The notes under the pieces are model-generated. The model did no database searches. It was not told the origin of the DNA and was given only the letters and a program-made list of their open reading frames with translations. A stretch of 27,058 nt of DNA, taken from Candidatus Kaiserbacteria bacterium. Lineage in GTDB: Bacteria > Patescibacteriota > Minisyncoccia > Phycocordibacterales > UBA2100. Numbering within the stretch: the first letter of the stretch is position 1; the number at the start of each line of letters is the position of its first letter. Below are positions 7,859 through 15,689 of this stretch, in pieces. The stretch is taken from NCBI GenBank assembly GCA_027066795.1, contig JAMONA010000035.1, positions 1 to 27,058 of the forward strand. Reading direction: 5' to 3'. Both the position numbers and the translations under genes were made by a program.

Positions 7859-9439
7859 ATGGCAAAAGACACAGACAACACAATAATAGAAAAGATTAAG
7901 GCCGAGATAGAAAACTTTGATAGACAGTCAGAGGCTCAGGACATTGGCAGAGTGGTTTCAATAGGAGACGGAGTAGCAGAGATAGATGGGCTAAGTGAAG
8001 CAAAGATGATGGAGATGGTCTTATTTGATGACTCAAGTAACAAGTCTTTAGAGGAGGCCATGAATAGCGATGGTGTGCTATATGGCTTGGTGTTGAACTT
8101 AGAGGAAGATATCGTAAAGACTGTAATCTTAGGGGACTCTAGTAGAGTTTCTGAAGGTATGTTGGCACGTTCTACTGGTCGTGTATTGTCTGTGCCTGTT
8201 GGAGATGCTTTACTTGGCAGAGTTGTAAACGCACTTGCAGAACCAGTAGACGGTAAAGGTGCTATAAAAAGCAAGCAGTTTAATCCAATAGAGAGAGAGG
8301 CATACTCTGTGCTAGACCGAGAAGCAGTAAGCGAACCGCTACACACTGGCATAAAGGCTATTGATGCTATGGTGCCAATAGGTCGTGGGCAGCGAGAGCT
8401 CATCATAGGTGACCGTTTTACAGGTAAGACGACTATTGCCATAGACGCGATAATCAACCAAAAAAATGAACCAGAAGAGACACGCCCATTATGTATATAT
8501 GTAGCGATAGGGCAAAAAGAATCTAAGACTGCACGTATAGTGCAGCAGCTAGAGGAGGTTGGAGCCATGGAGTATACCGTAGTTGTTACTGCACCTGCTT
8601 CAGCTCCTGCACCTATGCAATTTTTAGCTCCATTTGCTGGTGCTGCTATAGGCGAGTACTTTATGGACTCAGGCAGAGATGCCCTTATAATCTATGACGA
8701 CCTATCTAAACAGGCTGTTGCATATAGAGAGCTGTCACTACTGCTACGTCGTCCGCCTGGACGAGAGGCTTATCCTGGAGACATCTTTTACCTACACTCA
8801 CGCTTACTAGAGCGTGCGGCAAGACTTAATCAAAAGCTCGGTGGTGGGTCACTGACAGCACTACCAATAATAGAGACACAAGAGGGTGATGTATCGGCGT
8901 ACATACCTACCAATGTAATCTCTATTACAGACGGGCAGATAGCCTTAGACTCAGGTCTATTTAACCAAGGTCTTATGCCTGCTATTGATGTTGGTAACTC
9001 GGTTTCTCGAGTGGGTAGCTCAGCACAGACTAAGGCAATGAAGAAGGTTGGCGGCTCTATGCGTGTGGAGCTTGCTCAGTTTCGCGAGCTTGAGGCGTTT
9101 ATGCAATTTGCTCAAGACTTAGATGAAACAACTAAAAAGCGTATAGACTCGGGGCGTAGGCTTACAGAGCTGCTAAAGCAAAAAAATGGAGAACCGATAC
9201 ACTTCGCTCTGCAGTCATTAGTAATATATGCTGGTGTAAATGGGTACCTAGACAATGTGCCAGCAGATAAGATATCTAGACTAGAGGCTAAGTTAAAAGA
9301 CTTTTTTACAGGCCAGCACGCTAGCCTGATAGAGACTGTTACAAAAGAGAAGGCACTGAGTGAGGAGAGCGAGACTACTCTTAAAGAGGCTCTTAAGGCA
9401 TTTGAGAGCGCTAACAAAGATTTGTACGTTACTGAGTAA
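7859..9439 (+). CDS. atpA: ATP synthase F1 subunit alpha
   Basis: The non-catalytic nucleotide-binding subunit, 526 residues. Domains: beta-barrel (about 25-95), nucleotide-binding domain with P-loop GDRFTGKT at 184-191, DALIIYDDLSKQAVAYRELSLLLRRPPGREA, and the helical C-terminal domain. The arginine finger segment GNSVSRVGSSAQ is intact. The P-loop normally reads GDRQTGKT; here Gln is replaced by Phe, an unusual change at a conserved position. It starts 29 bases after atpH and is followed 6 bases later by atpG. Confidence 0.98.
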   Translation: MAKDTDNTIIEKIKAEIENFDRQSEAQDIGRVVSIGDGVAEIDGLSEAKMMEMVLFDDSSNKSLEEAMNSDGVLYGLVLNLEEDIVKTVILGDSSRVSEGMLARSTGRVLSVPVGDALLGRVVNALAEPVDGKGAIKSKQFNPIEREAYSVLDREAVSEPLHTGIKAIDAMVPIGRGQRELIIGDRFTGKTTIAIDAIINQKNEPEETRPLCIYVAIGQKESKTARIVQQLEEVGAMEYTVVVTAPASAPAPMQFLAPFAGAAIGEYFMDSGRDALIIYDDLSKQAVAYRELSLLLRRPPGREAYPGDIFYLHSRLLERAARLNQKLGGGSLTALPIIETQEGDVSAYIPTNVISITDGQIALDSGLFNQGLMPAIDVGNSVSRVGSSAQTKAMKKVGGSMRVELAQFRELEAFMQFAQDLDETTKKRIDSGRRLTELLKQKNGEPIHFALQSLVIYAGVNGYLDNVPADKISRLEAKLKDFFTGQHASLIETVTKEKALSEESETTLKEALKAFESANKDLYVTE

Positions 9440-9445
9440 TACAAT

Positions 9446-10366
9446 ATGGCAGGACTTAAAGAGATTAAAAACAAAATAAAATCAGTACAAAAAACACGTA
9501 AGGTAACGCGTGCAATGGAGGCTGTGAGTGCTGTAAAGATGCGCAAGAGTCAGGAGAGGGCGCGTGGTGCTAGGACTTATGCACGTAGCGCGCTGCGCAT
9601 ACTGGGGCAGGTAAGTCACATAGTAGAGTTTGCTAAGCATCCATTGGTAGCCCAGAATACTACAGGTACAACAGTCACAATACTTGTGACTAGTGATAAG
9701 GGTTTAGCAGGCAGTCTTAACAGTGCTGTGATTAAACTAGCAGAAAAATTTATAGCAAATAAGGATGAAAGCAAGGGTGGTGTTAAGTGGATATGTATAG
9801 GCCGCAGAGGTCTAGACTGGGCAGAGCGCAGGGGTTATGAGGTTATACATTCTGTTAGTAATGTGAGCGATGACGTAGAAGAAGTAGAGATGCAAGATAT
9901 AACAGATATGATAATAAAAATGCAAGAGCAGAGTAAGGTACGCAAGGTAAATGTTATTTATACGAATTTTAAGTCTACGTTTGAGCAAGAGGCGGTACTG
10001 CGTCGCATATTGCCACTATCACATGGAGCACTTAATGACATAGTATCCGGTATACTCCCAGAGCGTGGTAAGTGGTCGGCAGGTGGCAACGAGGATGAGA
10101 CACGTGTAGCAGACTACAAGGTAGAGCCTAACCGCAATAGCTTACTTGAGGAGGTGTTGCCTAGGCTCACCAATATATTAGTATTTCACACCTTGCTAGA
10201 GAATAAGGCTAGCGAGCATTCAGCACGCATGGTCGCTATGAAGAACGCTACCGATAAGGCTGGTGAGGTAAGCATGTTACTCAAGCGTAAGTTTAACAAA
10301 GCTCGTCAGGCAGCTATCACGGCTGAGATAGGTGAGATTACGAGCGGGCTTGAGGCCATGAAGTAG
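9446..10366 (+). CDS. atpG: ATP synthase F1 subunit gamma
   Basis: The central rotor shaft, 306 residues, slightly longer than the usual 285-295. Both terminal helices that form the coiled coil are clear: MAGLKEIKNKIKSVQKTRKV followed by TRAMEAVSAVKMRKSQ at the N-terminus, and SEHSARMVAMKNATDKAGE with KFNKARQAAITAEIGEI at the C-terminus. The middle Rossmann-like domain includes VTSDKGLAGSLN. It starts 6 bases after atpA. Confidence 0.97.
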   Translation: MAGLKEIKNKIKSVQKTRKVTRAMEAVSAVKMRKSQERARGARTYARSALRILGQVSHIVEFAKHPLVAQNTTGTTVTILVTSDKGLAGSLNSAVIKLAEKFIANKDESKGGVKWICIGRRGLDWAERRGYEVIHSVSNVSDDVEEVEMQDITDMIIKMQEQSKVRKVNVIYTNFKSTFEQEAVLRRILPLSHGALNDIVSGILPERGKWSAGGNEDETRVADYKVEPNRNSLLEEVLPRLTNILVFHTLLENKASEHSARMVAMKNATDKAGEVSMLLKRKFNKARQAAITAEIGEITSGLEAMK

Positions 10367-10407
10367 TTGTTATAAAGTTATTAAAAGATTATTAAATTAT
10401 AAATATT

Positions 10408-11820
10408 ATGAGTACACAAGAGATAAAAACAAAAAATACAGATAATAAAGACATTGGTAGTGTAAAGCAAATCATCGGACCGGTTGTGGATGTATATTTT
10501 GAAAATAATCTACCAAACATACTTACGGCTCTAGAGGTACAAGGCGATGGTAAGGTAGTGACCTTGGAGGTATCCTCACACCTAGGACTAGACAGAGTAA
10601 GGTGTATCTCTATGGAGGATACAGCGGAACTTAAGCGTGGTATGGAGGTTGTTAACACTGGAGCACCAATATCAGTGCCTGTTGGAGAGGAGTCTCTTGG
10701 TAGGATGTTCTCTGTACTAGGTGAGCCCATAGACGGTAAGCCAGCACCTGTTAAGGCAAAACGCATGCCTATACACGCAGCACCACCAACTTTTGCTGAG
10801 CAGAGTACTACAGCTGAAGTGTTTGAGACTGGCATCAAGGCTATAGACCTTATGACCCCTTTTATGAAGGGTGGTAAGGTTGGACTATTCGGCGGTGCTG
10901 GAGTAGGTAAGACTGTACTTATACAGGAGCTTATACGTAATGTGGCCAGTGAGCACGGAGGCTACTCAGTATTTGCTGGAGTAGGAGAGCGTGTGCGTGA
11001 GGGTAATGACCTGTACTACGAGATGAAAGACTCGGGAGTATTAGAGAAGACTGCACTAGTGTTTGGACAGATGAACGAGGTGCCAGGTGCTAGAGCTCGC
11101 GTAGCACTATCAGGTCTCACTATGGCCGAGGCCTTCCGTGATGAGGGCGGTAAAGACGTACTATTTTTTATGGATAATGTATTCCGCTTTGTACAGGCAG
11201 GCTCAGAGGTATCAAGTCTATTAGGGCGAGTATCAAGTGCTGTGGGTTATCAACCTACACTTGCTACCGAAATGGGTAACTTGCAAGAGCGTATTACTTC
11301 TACTAAGAGTGGTTCAATTACCTCAATACAGGCGGTATATGTGCCAGCAGATGATATGACAGACCCAGCACCAGCTACTACATTTACCCACTTAGACTCT
11401 ACAGTATCGTTATCACGAGAGCTGGCACAGAAAGCCATCTTCCCGAGTATAGACCCACTAGCTTCTAGCTCTACAGCACTTACTCCAGACATTGTAGGTG
11501 AGGAGCACTACAGGGTGGCAAGTGAGGTTAAGCGAGTACTACAGAAGTATAAAGACCTACAAGACATAATCGCCATACTTGGTATCGAGGAGCTGAGCGA
11601 AGACGACAAGCAGCTGGTATACAGAGCACGTAAGATAGAGAAGTTCTTCTCGCAGCCGTTTTTCGTTGCGGAAATCTTTACTGGCAAGCCCGGGTCATAT
11701 GCAACACTTGCAGACACTGTACGTGGCTTTGGAGACATACTAGACGGTAAGTATGATGATGTAGATGAGCAGGAGTTTTATATGAAGGGTGGTATAGATG
11801 AAGTTACCACAGCAAAATAA
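10408..11820 (+). CDS. atpD: ATP synthase F1 subunit beta (catalytic)
   Basis: The catalytic subunit, 470 residues, full length. P-loop GGAGVGKT at 162-169, GERVREGNDLYYEM with the catalytic Glu (usual GERTREGNDLY), MDNVFRFVQAGSEVSSLLGR, the DELSEED-type segment read here as EELSEDDKQLV, and ARKIEKFFSQPFFVAE are all present. The start is ATTATG after a 41-base AT-rich spacer from atpG; the upstream stretch lacks any Shine-Dalgarno. Confidence 0.98.
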   Translation: MSTQEIKTKNTDNKDIGSVKQIIGPVVDVYFENNLPNILTALEVQGDGKVVTLEVSSHLGLDRVRCISMEDTAELKRGMEVVNTGAPISVPVGEESLGRMFSVLGEPIDGKPAPVKAKRMPIHAAPPTFAEQSTTAEVFETGIKAIDLMTPFMKGGKVGLFGGAGVGKTVLIQELIRNVASEHGGYSVFAGVGERVREGNDLYYEMKDSGVLEKTALVFGQMNEVPGARARVALSGLTMAEAFRDEGGKDVLFFMDNVFRFVQAGSEVSSLLGRVSSAVGYQPTLATEMGNLQERITSTKSGSITSIQAVYVPADDMTDPAPATTFTHLDSTVSLSRELAQKAIFPSIDPLASSSTALTPDIVGEEHYRVASEVKRVLQKYKDLQDIIAILGIEELSEDDKQLVYRARKIEKFFSQPFFVAEIFTGKPGSYATLADTVRGFGDILDGKYDDVDEQEFYMKGGIDEVTTAK

Positions 11821-11826
11821 TTTCTT

Positions 11827-12072
11827 ATGAAGACATTTCACCTAACAATATCATCAGTGGCAGAGACCAAGTTTGATGGTGATGCATTTAGTGTACTTGT
11901 GCCTGGTGTAGAGGGTGAGATGGAGATCTTGGCCGAGCACGAGCCCATGATAAGTACACTAAAAGCAGGTACTATAACAATAAAAACACAGGCAGATAAA
12001 GACGGAGAAAAGTTCGTAATAAAGAAAGGAATTCTAGAGGTGGCAAATAATAGGGTAGTGGTAATAGTGTAG
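11827..12072 (+). CDS. atpC: ATP synthase F1 subunit epsilon, N-terminal domain only
   Basis: The 81 residues match the beta-sandwich domain that binds gamma and the c-ring: MKTFHLTISS, then VLVPGVEGEMEILAEHEPMI (canonical V-x-x-P-G-x-x-G-x-x-x-I-L-x-x-H-x-P) and KGILEVANNRVVVI. The usual C-terminal two-helix inhibitory domain (about 45-50 residues) is absent; the TAG directly abuts the next ATG. A rotor without this domain would lack the classic epsilon inhibition of ATP hydrolysis. It is the last ATP synthase gene. Confidence 0.93.
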   Translation: MKTFHLTISSVAETKFDGDAFSVLVPGVEGEMEILAEHEPMISTLKAGTITIKTQADKDGEKFVIKKGILEVANNRVVVIV

Positions 12073-12387
12073 ATGAAAAAGTTTATAAAAAATAAGGAGG
12101 ATTTTACTTGTGGTCATTGCAGTGCTGAGAACATTGGTAATGGGTATACTAACCACTGTAGTGAGTGCTTGTGGAGCAAACACGTAGACATTAACCCTGG
12201 TGATAGACTTGCGCTTGAGAGTTGTGGTGGGCTTATGAAGCCCGCAGAAGTGCAAACAAAAGGTGATACTTATATTATAAAACATAAGTGTGAAAAATGT
12301 GGCCACGAGAAGCCAAACAAAATAGCAAAAACAGATAACTTTGCTACACTAATAGAGTTATGCAAGACGAAAGCAAACAGCAAATAA
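12073..12387 (+). CDS. RNHCP-domain zinc-binding protein
   Basis: This 104-residue protein begins on the base after the atpC stop. It shows the RNHCP-type pattern: DFTCGHC (first zinc knuckle), TNHCSECLWSKHVD in place of RNHCPxCLxSxHVD, NPGDR, a SCGGLMKP segment, and a C-terminal HKCEKCGHEKPNK knuckle. About six to eight Cys/His residues could bind one or two zinc ions. The biochemical function of the family is unknown; the folding pattern suggests RNA or protein binding. Its 3' end overlaps prfB by 28 bases in another frame, which suggests translational coupling with release factor 2. Confidence 0.85.
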   Translation: MKKFIKNKEDFTCGHCSAENIGNGYTNHCSECLWSKHVDINPGDRLALESCGGLMKPAEVQTKGDTYIIKHKCEKCGHEKPNKIAKTDNFATLIELCKTKANSK

Positions 12388-13229
12388 AAGATAAGATAAC
12401 AGAAATTGAGAATCAAATGGCTGCTACAGACTTTTGGGCTGATTCACAGAAGGCACAAGGTGTGATGTCGGAGTACCAAGCCCTTAAAGAGGAGTTGAAG
12501 GGTGGTAGTAAGTATGGCAAGAGCAACGCTATTATTACGATTATGGCAGGAGCTGGAGGCGATGATTCTGAGGATTTTGTAACCATGCTTAAGCGTATGT
12601 ATGAGAGGTGGGCATCTAAGCAAGACTTGGGTGTAGAACTACTCAGTAGTACTACAAGCTCAGCCGGGTATAGGAGTGTGAGTTTTCTACTTAGAGGCAT
12701 CGGAGTGTACGGTAAGCTTAAAGGCGAGAGTGGGGTGCATAGACTAGTCCGAATATCACCATTTAACTCACAAGGAAAAAGGCAGACAAGTTTTGCAATG
12801 GTAGAGGTGGTACCAGAGCTCTCTGAGTTACCTGATATCGATGTTAAAGAAGCAGACTTGGAGGTCAACTTTGCTCGCTCGGGAGGTGCTGGAGGTCAAA
12901 ATGTAAATAAGGTCGAGACGGCTGTGCGTATTAAGCACTTACCAACTGGGATAAGTGTAAAATGTACAGAGGGCCGCAGTCAACAGGCTAACAGAGAGAG
13001 AGCCATGGCTCAGTTACTTGGTAAGTTATATAAAAAACAAGAAGAGGACAGAGCAAAGGAGGCACAGGGACTAACCATAAGTACTCAAATAGACAATTCT
13101 TGGGGTTCTCAAATGCGTAGTTATGTATTGCATCCATATAAGAAAGTTAAGAGCCATACAAGTGACACCGAGACAAGTAATGTAGACGCCGTGCTTGATG
13201 GTGATATTGATATATTCTTAGGGTCTTAG
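12360..13229 (+). CDS. prfB: Peptide chain release factor 2, short form
   Basis: A class-I release factor that reads UAA and UGA and triggers peptidyl-tRNA hydrolysis. The GGQ catalytic motif is at residues 178-180, inside ARSGGAGGQNVNKVETAVR, and the UGA-type anticodon-mimic tripeptide SPF is at 133-135 (RF1 would have P-x-T). GVHRLVRISPF and WGSQMRSYVLHPY are further RF2 landmarks. At 289 residues it is about 75 shorter than usual: the helical hairpin of domain 1 between DFWADSQKAQ and GAGGDD is nearly gone. The common in-frame UGA frameshift site of prfB is absent. The start lies inside the upstream gene, without a Shine-Dalgarno. Confidence 0.93.
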   Translation: MQDESKQQIKDKITEIENQMAATDFWADSQKAQGVMSEYQALKEELKGGSKYGKSNAIITIMAGAGGDDSEDFVTMLKRMYERWASKQDLGVELLSSTTSSAGYRSVSFLLRGIGVYGKLKGESGVHRLVRISPFNSQGKRQTSFAMVEVVPELSELPDIDVKEADLEVNFARSGGAGGQNVNKVETAVRIKHLPTGISVKCTEGRSQQANRERAMAQLLGKLYKKQEEDRAKEAQGLTISTQIDNSWGSQMRSYVLHPYKKVKSHTSDTETSNVDAVLDGDIDIFLGS

Positions 13230-13231
13230 TG

Positions 13232-13240
13232 TGTTATTAT
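13232..13240 (+). promoter_or_regulatory. Extended -10 (TGTTATTAT) for a leaderless transcript of the 13248 gene
   Basis: TG at 13232-13233 plus TATTAT at 13235-13240, ending 7 bases before the ATG at 13248. It lies in the 18-base gap after prfB. Confidence 0.5.
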
Positions 13241-13247
13241 TTATATA

Positions 13248-14570
13248 ATGCAGTTTATTTTTAATCTAATAAAAGGGTTCTACAAGGCCGTGCATAAGTT
13301 TATAACTGGTTATGATATACAGGCCTTACACATGTTTCGTATATTATTTTGGTTAACACTGTTGCCGATTTTACTTACCAATTTTGAAGGCATGAAGTCA
13401 ACACTTATTGTACTTATAGTGTTATCTCCATTTTGGCTGTTGCCAGTTATAGTAGGTAAGCTCTGGGAGCTGTGGATTGAGTACATACAACTACAGTATA
13501 TAGCCGACTCTAAGCAAGAATCAGCACTCTACGAGATAGTGGTGCCTAAGTCTGTGCAAAAGTCACCAGCAGCTATGGAGTTATTTTTTGAAGGGTTGTT
13601 GCTTACACAAGGTGAAACTACCGAGTTTAATAGGTATCTAGATGGAAAAGTTCGTCCATGGTGGAGCTTAGAAATAACAGGTATTAATGGGGAGGTACGT
13701 ATGTATATGTGGATGTGGAAGCGTTTTAAAGAGCATGTGGAAGCACAGCTTTATGGGCAGTTTCCCGAAGTGGAGTTACATGAGGTAGAGGATTATGCAG
13801 CTAAGGTTCACTATGACCCAGAGAAGCATTTTGCTTGGGGTACTCGTTATAATTTAGCCAATCATGAGGCCTTGCCGATAAAAACATACGTAGACTTCGG
13901 CTTACACGAGCACGCAGACAAGTGGGAGACTAAAATAGACCCAATGGTAAATATGCTTGAGAAGTTTGCTCTTGCTAAGCAAGGTGAGCAGATATGGTTA
14001 CAGATACTCTTTCAAAAATCAGACAGGAAAGTTGACGAAGAGGCAGACGAGATAATATCTCAAATATATAAAGAAAAAAGTACAGAATTTACAGACCCTA
14101 ATAACCCTGATGAGAAGACACAAGGGTTCGCCATGCTAACTCCTGGTGATAGAGAGAAGGTGGAGTCAATTAACCGAACAAGCAAGAAGCCTGCTTTTGA
14201 TTGTGTGCTAAGAGGATTATATATTGCTGATAAAGACAAGATGAATACCCACAGGATACAATCTGTAGTTAAGATGTTTCTTAACTATAACGGATATAAC
14301 AGTTTTGGTCTGGACGGTGACTCTAAAGGCGGAGATTACCCATGGGAGAAGTGGACACTGCCTAACCAGGACGACTTACTAAGCGACTTCATAGCAGCGT
14401 ATACACTCAGGAGCGGCTTCCATTCTCCATATCAGCGGCCATCTATCACTCTAACTACAGAGGAGTTGGCTACTATCTACCACTTCCCAAGTGAGGAGGG
14501 CTCTGTGCCTGGCATGAATAGGGTGCAGGCTAAGTCTGCCGGCCCGCCGCCTAACTTACCAACTGGTTAA
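13248..14570 (+). CDS. Conserved CPR-type membrane protein with a T4SS-ATPase-like C-terminal tail
   Basis: The 440-residue protein has two hydrophobic segments near the N-terminus (about 30-47 and 51-70), then a long soluble region: VVPKSVQKSPAAMELFFEGL, a WWSLEI strand, RMYMWMWKRFKEHVEAQLYGQFPEVE, and an end reading LTTEELATIYHFPSE followed by VPGMNRVQAKSAGPPPNLPT. That ending resembles the segment preceding the ATPase domain in VirB4/TraC- or HerA-like proteins (teELAtlyHfP...PPxxLP). No Walker motif is present, so it may be a stand-alone version of the membrane and N-terminal module, with the ATPase encoded elsewhere. The link to a secretion or conjugation-like machine is inference by motif resemblance. 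mltG follows after 7 bases. Confidence 0.65.
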   Translation: MQFIFNLIKGFYKAVHKFITGYDIQALHMFRILFWLTLLPILLTNFEGMKSTLIVLIVLSPFWLLPVIVGKLWELWIEYIQLQYIADSKQESALYEIVVPKSVQKSPAAMELFFEGLLLTQGETTEFNRYLDGKVRPWWSLEITGINGEVRMYMWMWKRFKEHVEAQLYGQFPEVELHEVEDYAAKVHYDPEKHFAWGTRYNLANHEALPIKTYVDFGLHEHADKWETKIDPMVNMLEKFALAKQGEQIWLQILFQKSDRKVDEEADEIISQIYKEKSTEFTDPNNPDEKTQGFAMLTPGDREKVESINRTSKKPAFDCVLRGLYIADKDKMNTHRIQSVVKMFLNYNGYNSFGLDGDSKGGDYPWEKWTLPNQDDLLSDFIAAYTLRSGFHSPYQRPSITLTTEELATIYHFPSEEGSVPGMNRVQAKSAGPPPNLPTG

Positions 14571-14577
14571 TATTAAT

Positions 14578-15639
14578 ATGGAGCTATACGATAATAACAA
14601 AGAGACAGATATCTTTACAGATATAGCAGGTGGTAATAACTTTTTGCGTAGATTAATACTTAGGATACAGAGGCTGTGGCAGGTGCATGCTAATAGACGT
14701 ACGGCCATAATAATTTTCATATTATTAATAAGTGGCATATCAAGCTACTTACTGGTACTCAGGCCTCCTTCAGATTTCCCTACTAATAATCTAGTTACAA
14801 TAGAGGAAGGCAAAAGCTTAGTAGAAATATCAGTCTCTCTAAAGAATCAGGGAGTAATACGTAATACAATGTTTATGAATGCACTTGCAAAACTATATAA
14901 TATCGACAGGAATATCCACTCTGGAGATTATCTATTTAAGGAGCCAGTGAGTATGCTTGAGGTAATTAAAAGGTTGGGTAGCGGGGCATTTGGTCTCGAG
15001 CCTGTAACTGTACGAGTTAGAGAAGGGTCTACAGTAGTAAAGATAGCCGATATGCTTGATGCTAAGATGCTAAAATTTGATAGAGAAAAGTTTATAGCTG
15101 TTGCGAGTAAGCACGAGGGATACCTTTTCCCTGATACTTATTACTTCTTACCCAATATTTCTGAGAGTAAGATTGTGGGCGCAATGACAGACAATTTTCA
15201 TAAACAATATGCAGGCATAGCTCAACATGCAGCCCAATCAGCGTATTCATTACATGAGATAGTAACACTTGCTTCCATAGTAGAGCTTGAGGCTAGCAAA
15301 TATGAAGATAGACGTAAGATAGCAGGGGTGATGTATAACAGGCTAGCGGTGAATATGCCACTGCAGGTAGACGTATCTTTTGTATATATTATGAATAAGG
15401 GTACATTTGATATAACCCTTGAGGACCTAAAGCACGAGTCTCCATATAATACGTATGTACATAAGGGATTACCACCAGGGCCTATAGGCTCACCAAGTTT
15501 GGCCTCACTTACTGCTGTACTAGACCCAATAGATAATGACTGGATATTTTATCTTGCAGATAGTAGTGGTGTTACTCACTATAGTGTTACTTACAAAGAG
15601 CACTTAAGAAAGAAGAGACAATATATAGACAATAGATAA
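14578..15639 (+). CDS. mltG: Endolytic murein transglycosylase MltG (YceG family)
   Basis: It cuts nascent peptidoglycan glycan strands at the outer face of the cytoplasmic membrane. The 353 residues have a cytoplasmic N-terminal region, one membrane helix (about 40-60, IIIFILLISGISSYLLVL), a LysM-like segment and the catalytic domain: YLFPDTYYF, LASIVELEA with the catalytic Glu at 236, RRKIAGVMYNRL, MPLQVDVS, SPYNTY, GLPPGPIGSPSL and WIFYLADSSGVTHYS. Length is normal. The usual ASIVEKE reads ASIVELE, with both acids kept. It is 7 bases after the 13248 gene, so probably in the same transcript. Confidence 0.95.
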   Translation: MELYDNNKETDIFTDIAGGNNFLRRLILRIQRLWQVHANRRTAIIIFILLISGISSYLLVLRPPSDFPTNNLVTIEEGKSLVEISVSLKNQGVIRNTMFMNALAKLYNIDRNIHSGDYLFKEPVSMLEVIKRLGSGAFGLEPVTVRVREGSTVVKIADMLDAKMLKFDREKFIAVASKHEGYLFPDTYYFLPNISESKIVGAMTDNFHKQYAGIAQHAAQSAYSLHEIVTLASIVELEASKYEDRRKIAGVMYNRLAVNMPLQVDVSFVYIMNKGTFDITLEDLKHESPYNTYVHKGLPPGPIGSPSLASLTAVLDPIDNDWIFYLADSSGVTHYSVTYKEHLRKKRQYIDNR

Positions 15640-15650
15640 CCATTGGTTAA

Positions 15651-15682
15651 TTGACCTGTGGCCTCTTGTGAGGCATTATAGT
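15651..15682 (+). promoter_or_regulatory. Promoter of the Clp ATPase gene with an inverted repeat in the spacer
   Basis: TTGACC (15651-15656) pairs with CATTAT (15674-15679, 17-base spacer) or TATAGT (15677-15682, 20-base spacer); TATAGT ends 7 bases before the ATG at 15690. The spacer contains the perfect inverted repeat GCCTC-TTGT-GAGGC (15661-15674), without a following T-tract. It is therefore more like an operator than a terminator. It is not a CIRCE (HrcA) or CtsR consensus site. Confidence 0.55.
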
Positions 15683-15689
15683 ACACATT

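Noticed and set aside
7936..8568. 210-residue open frame on the minus strand
   Set aside because: It lies wholly inside atpA, has Ser/Pro-rich shadow composition, no promoter and no recognisable domain.
12300..12420. Programmed +1 frameshift of prfB
   Set aside because: No CTTTGA-type site is seen and the zero-frame ORF already begins with an RF2-like helix.
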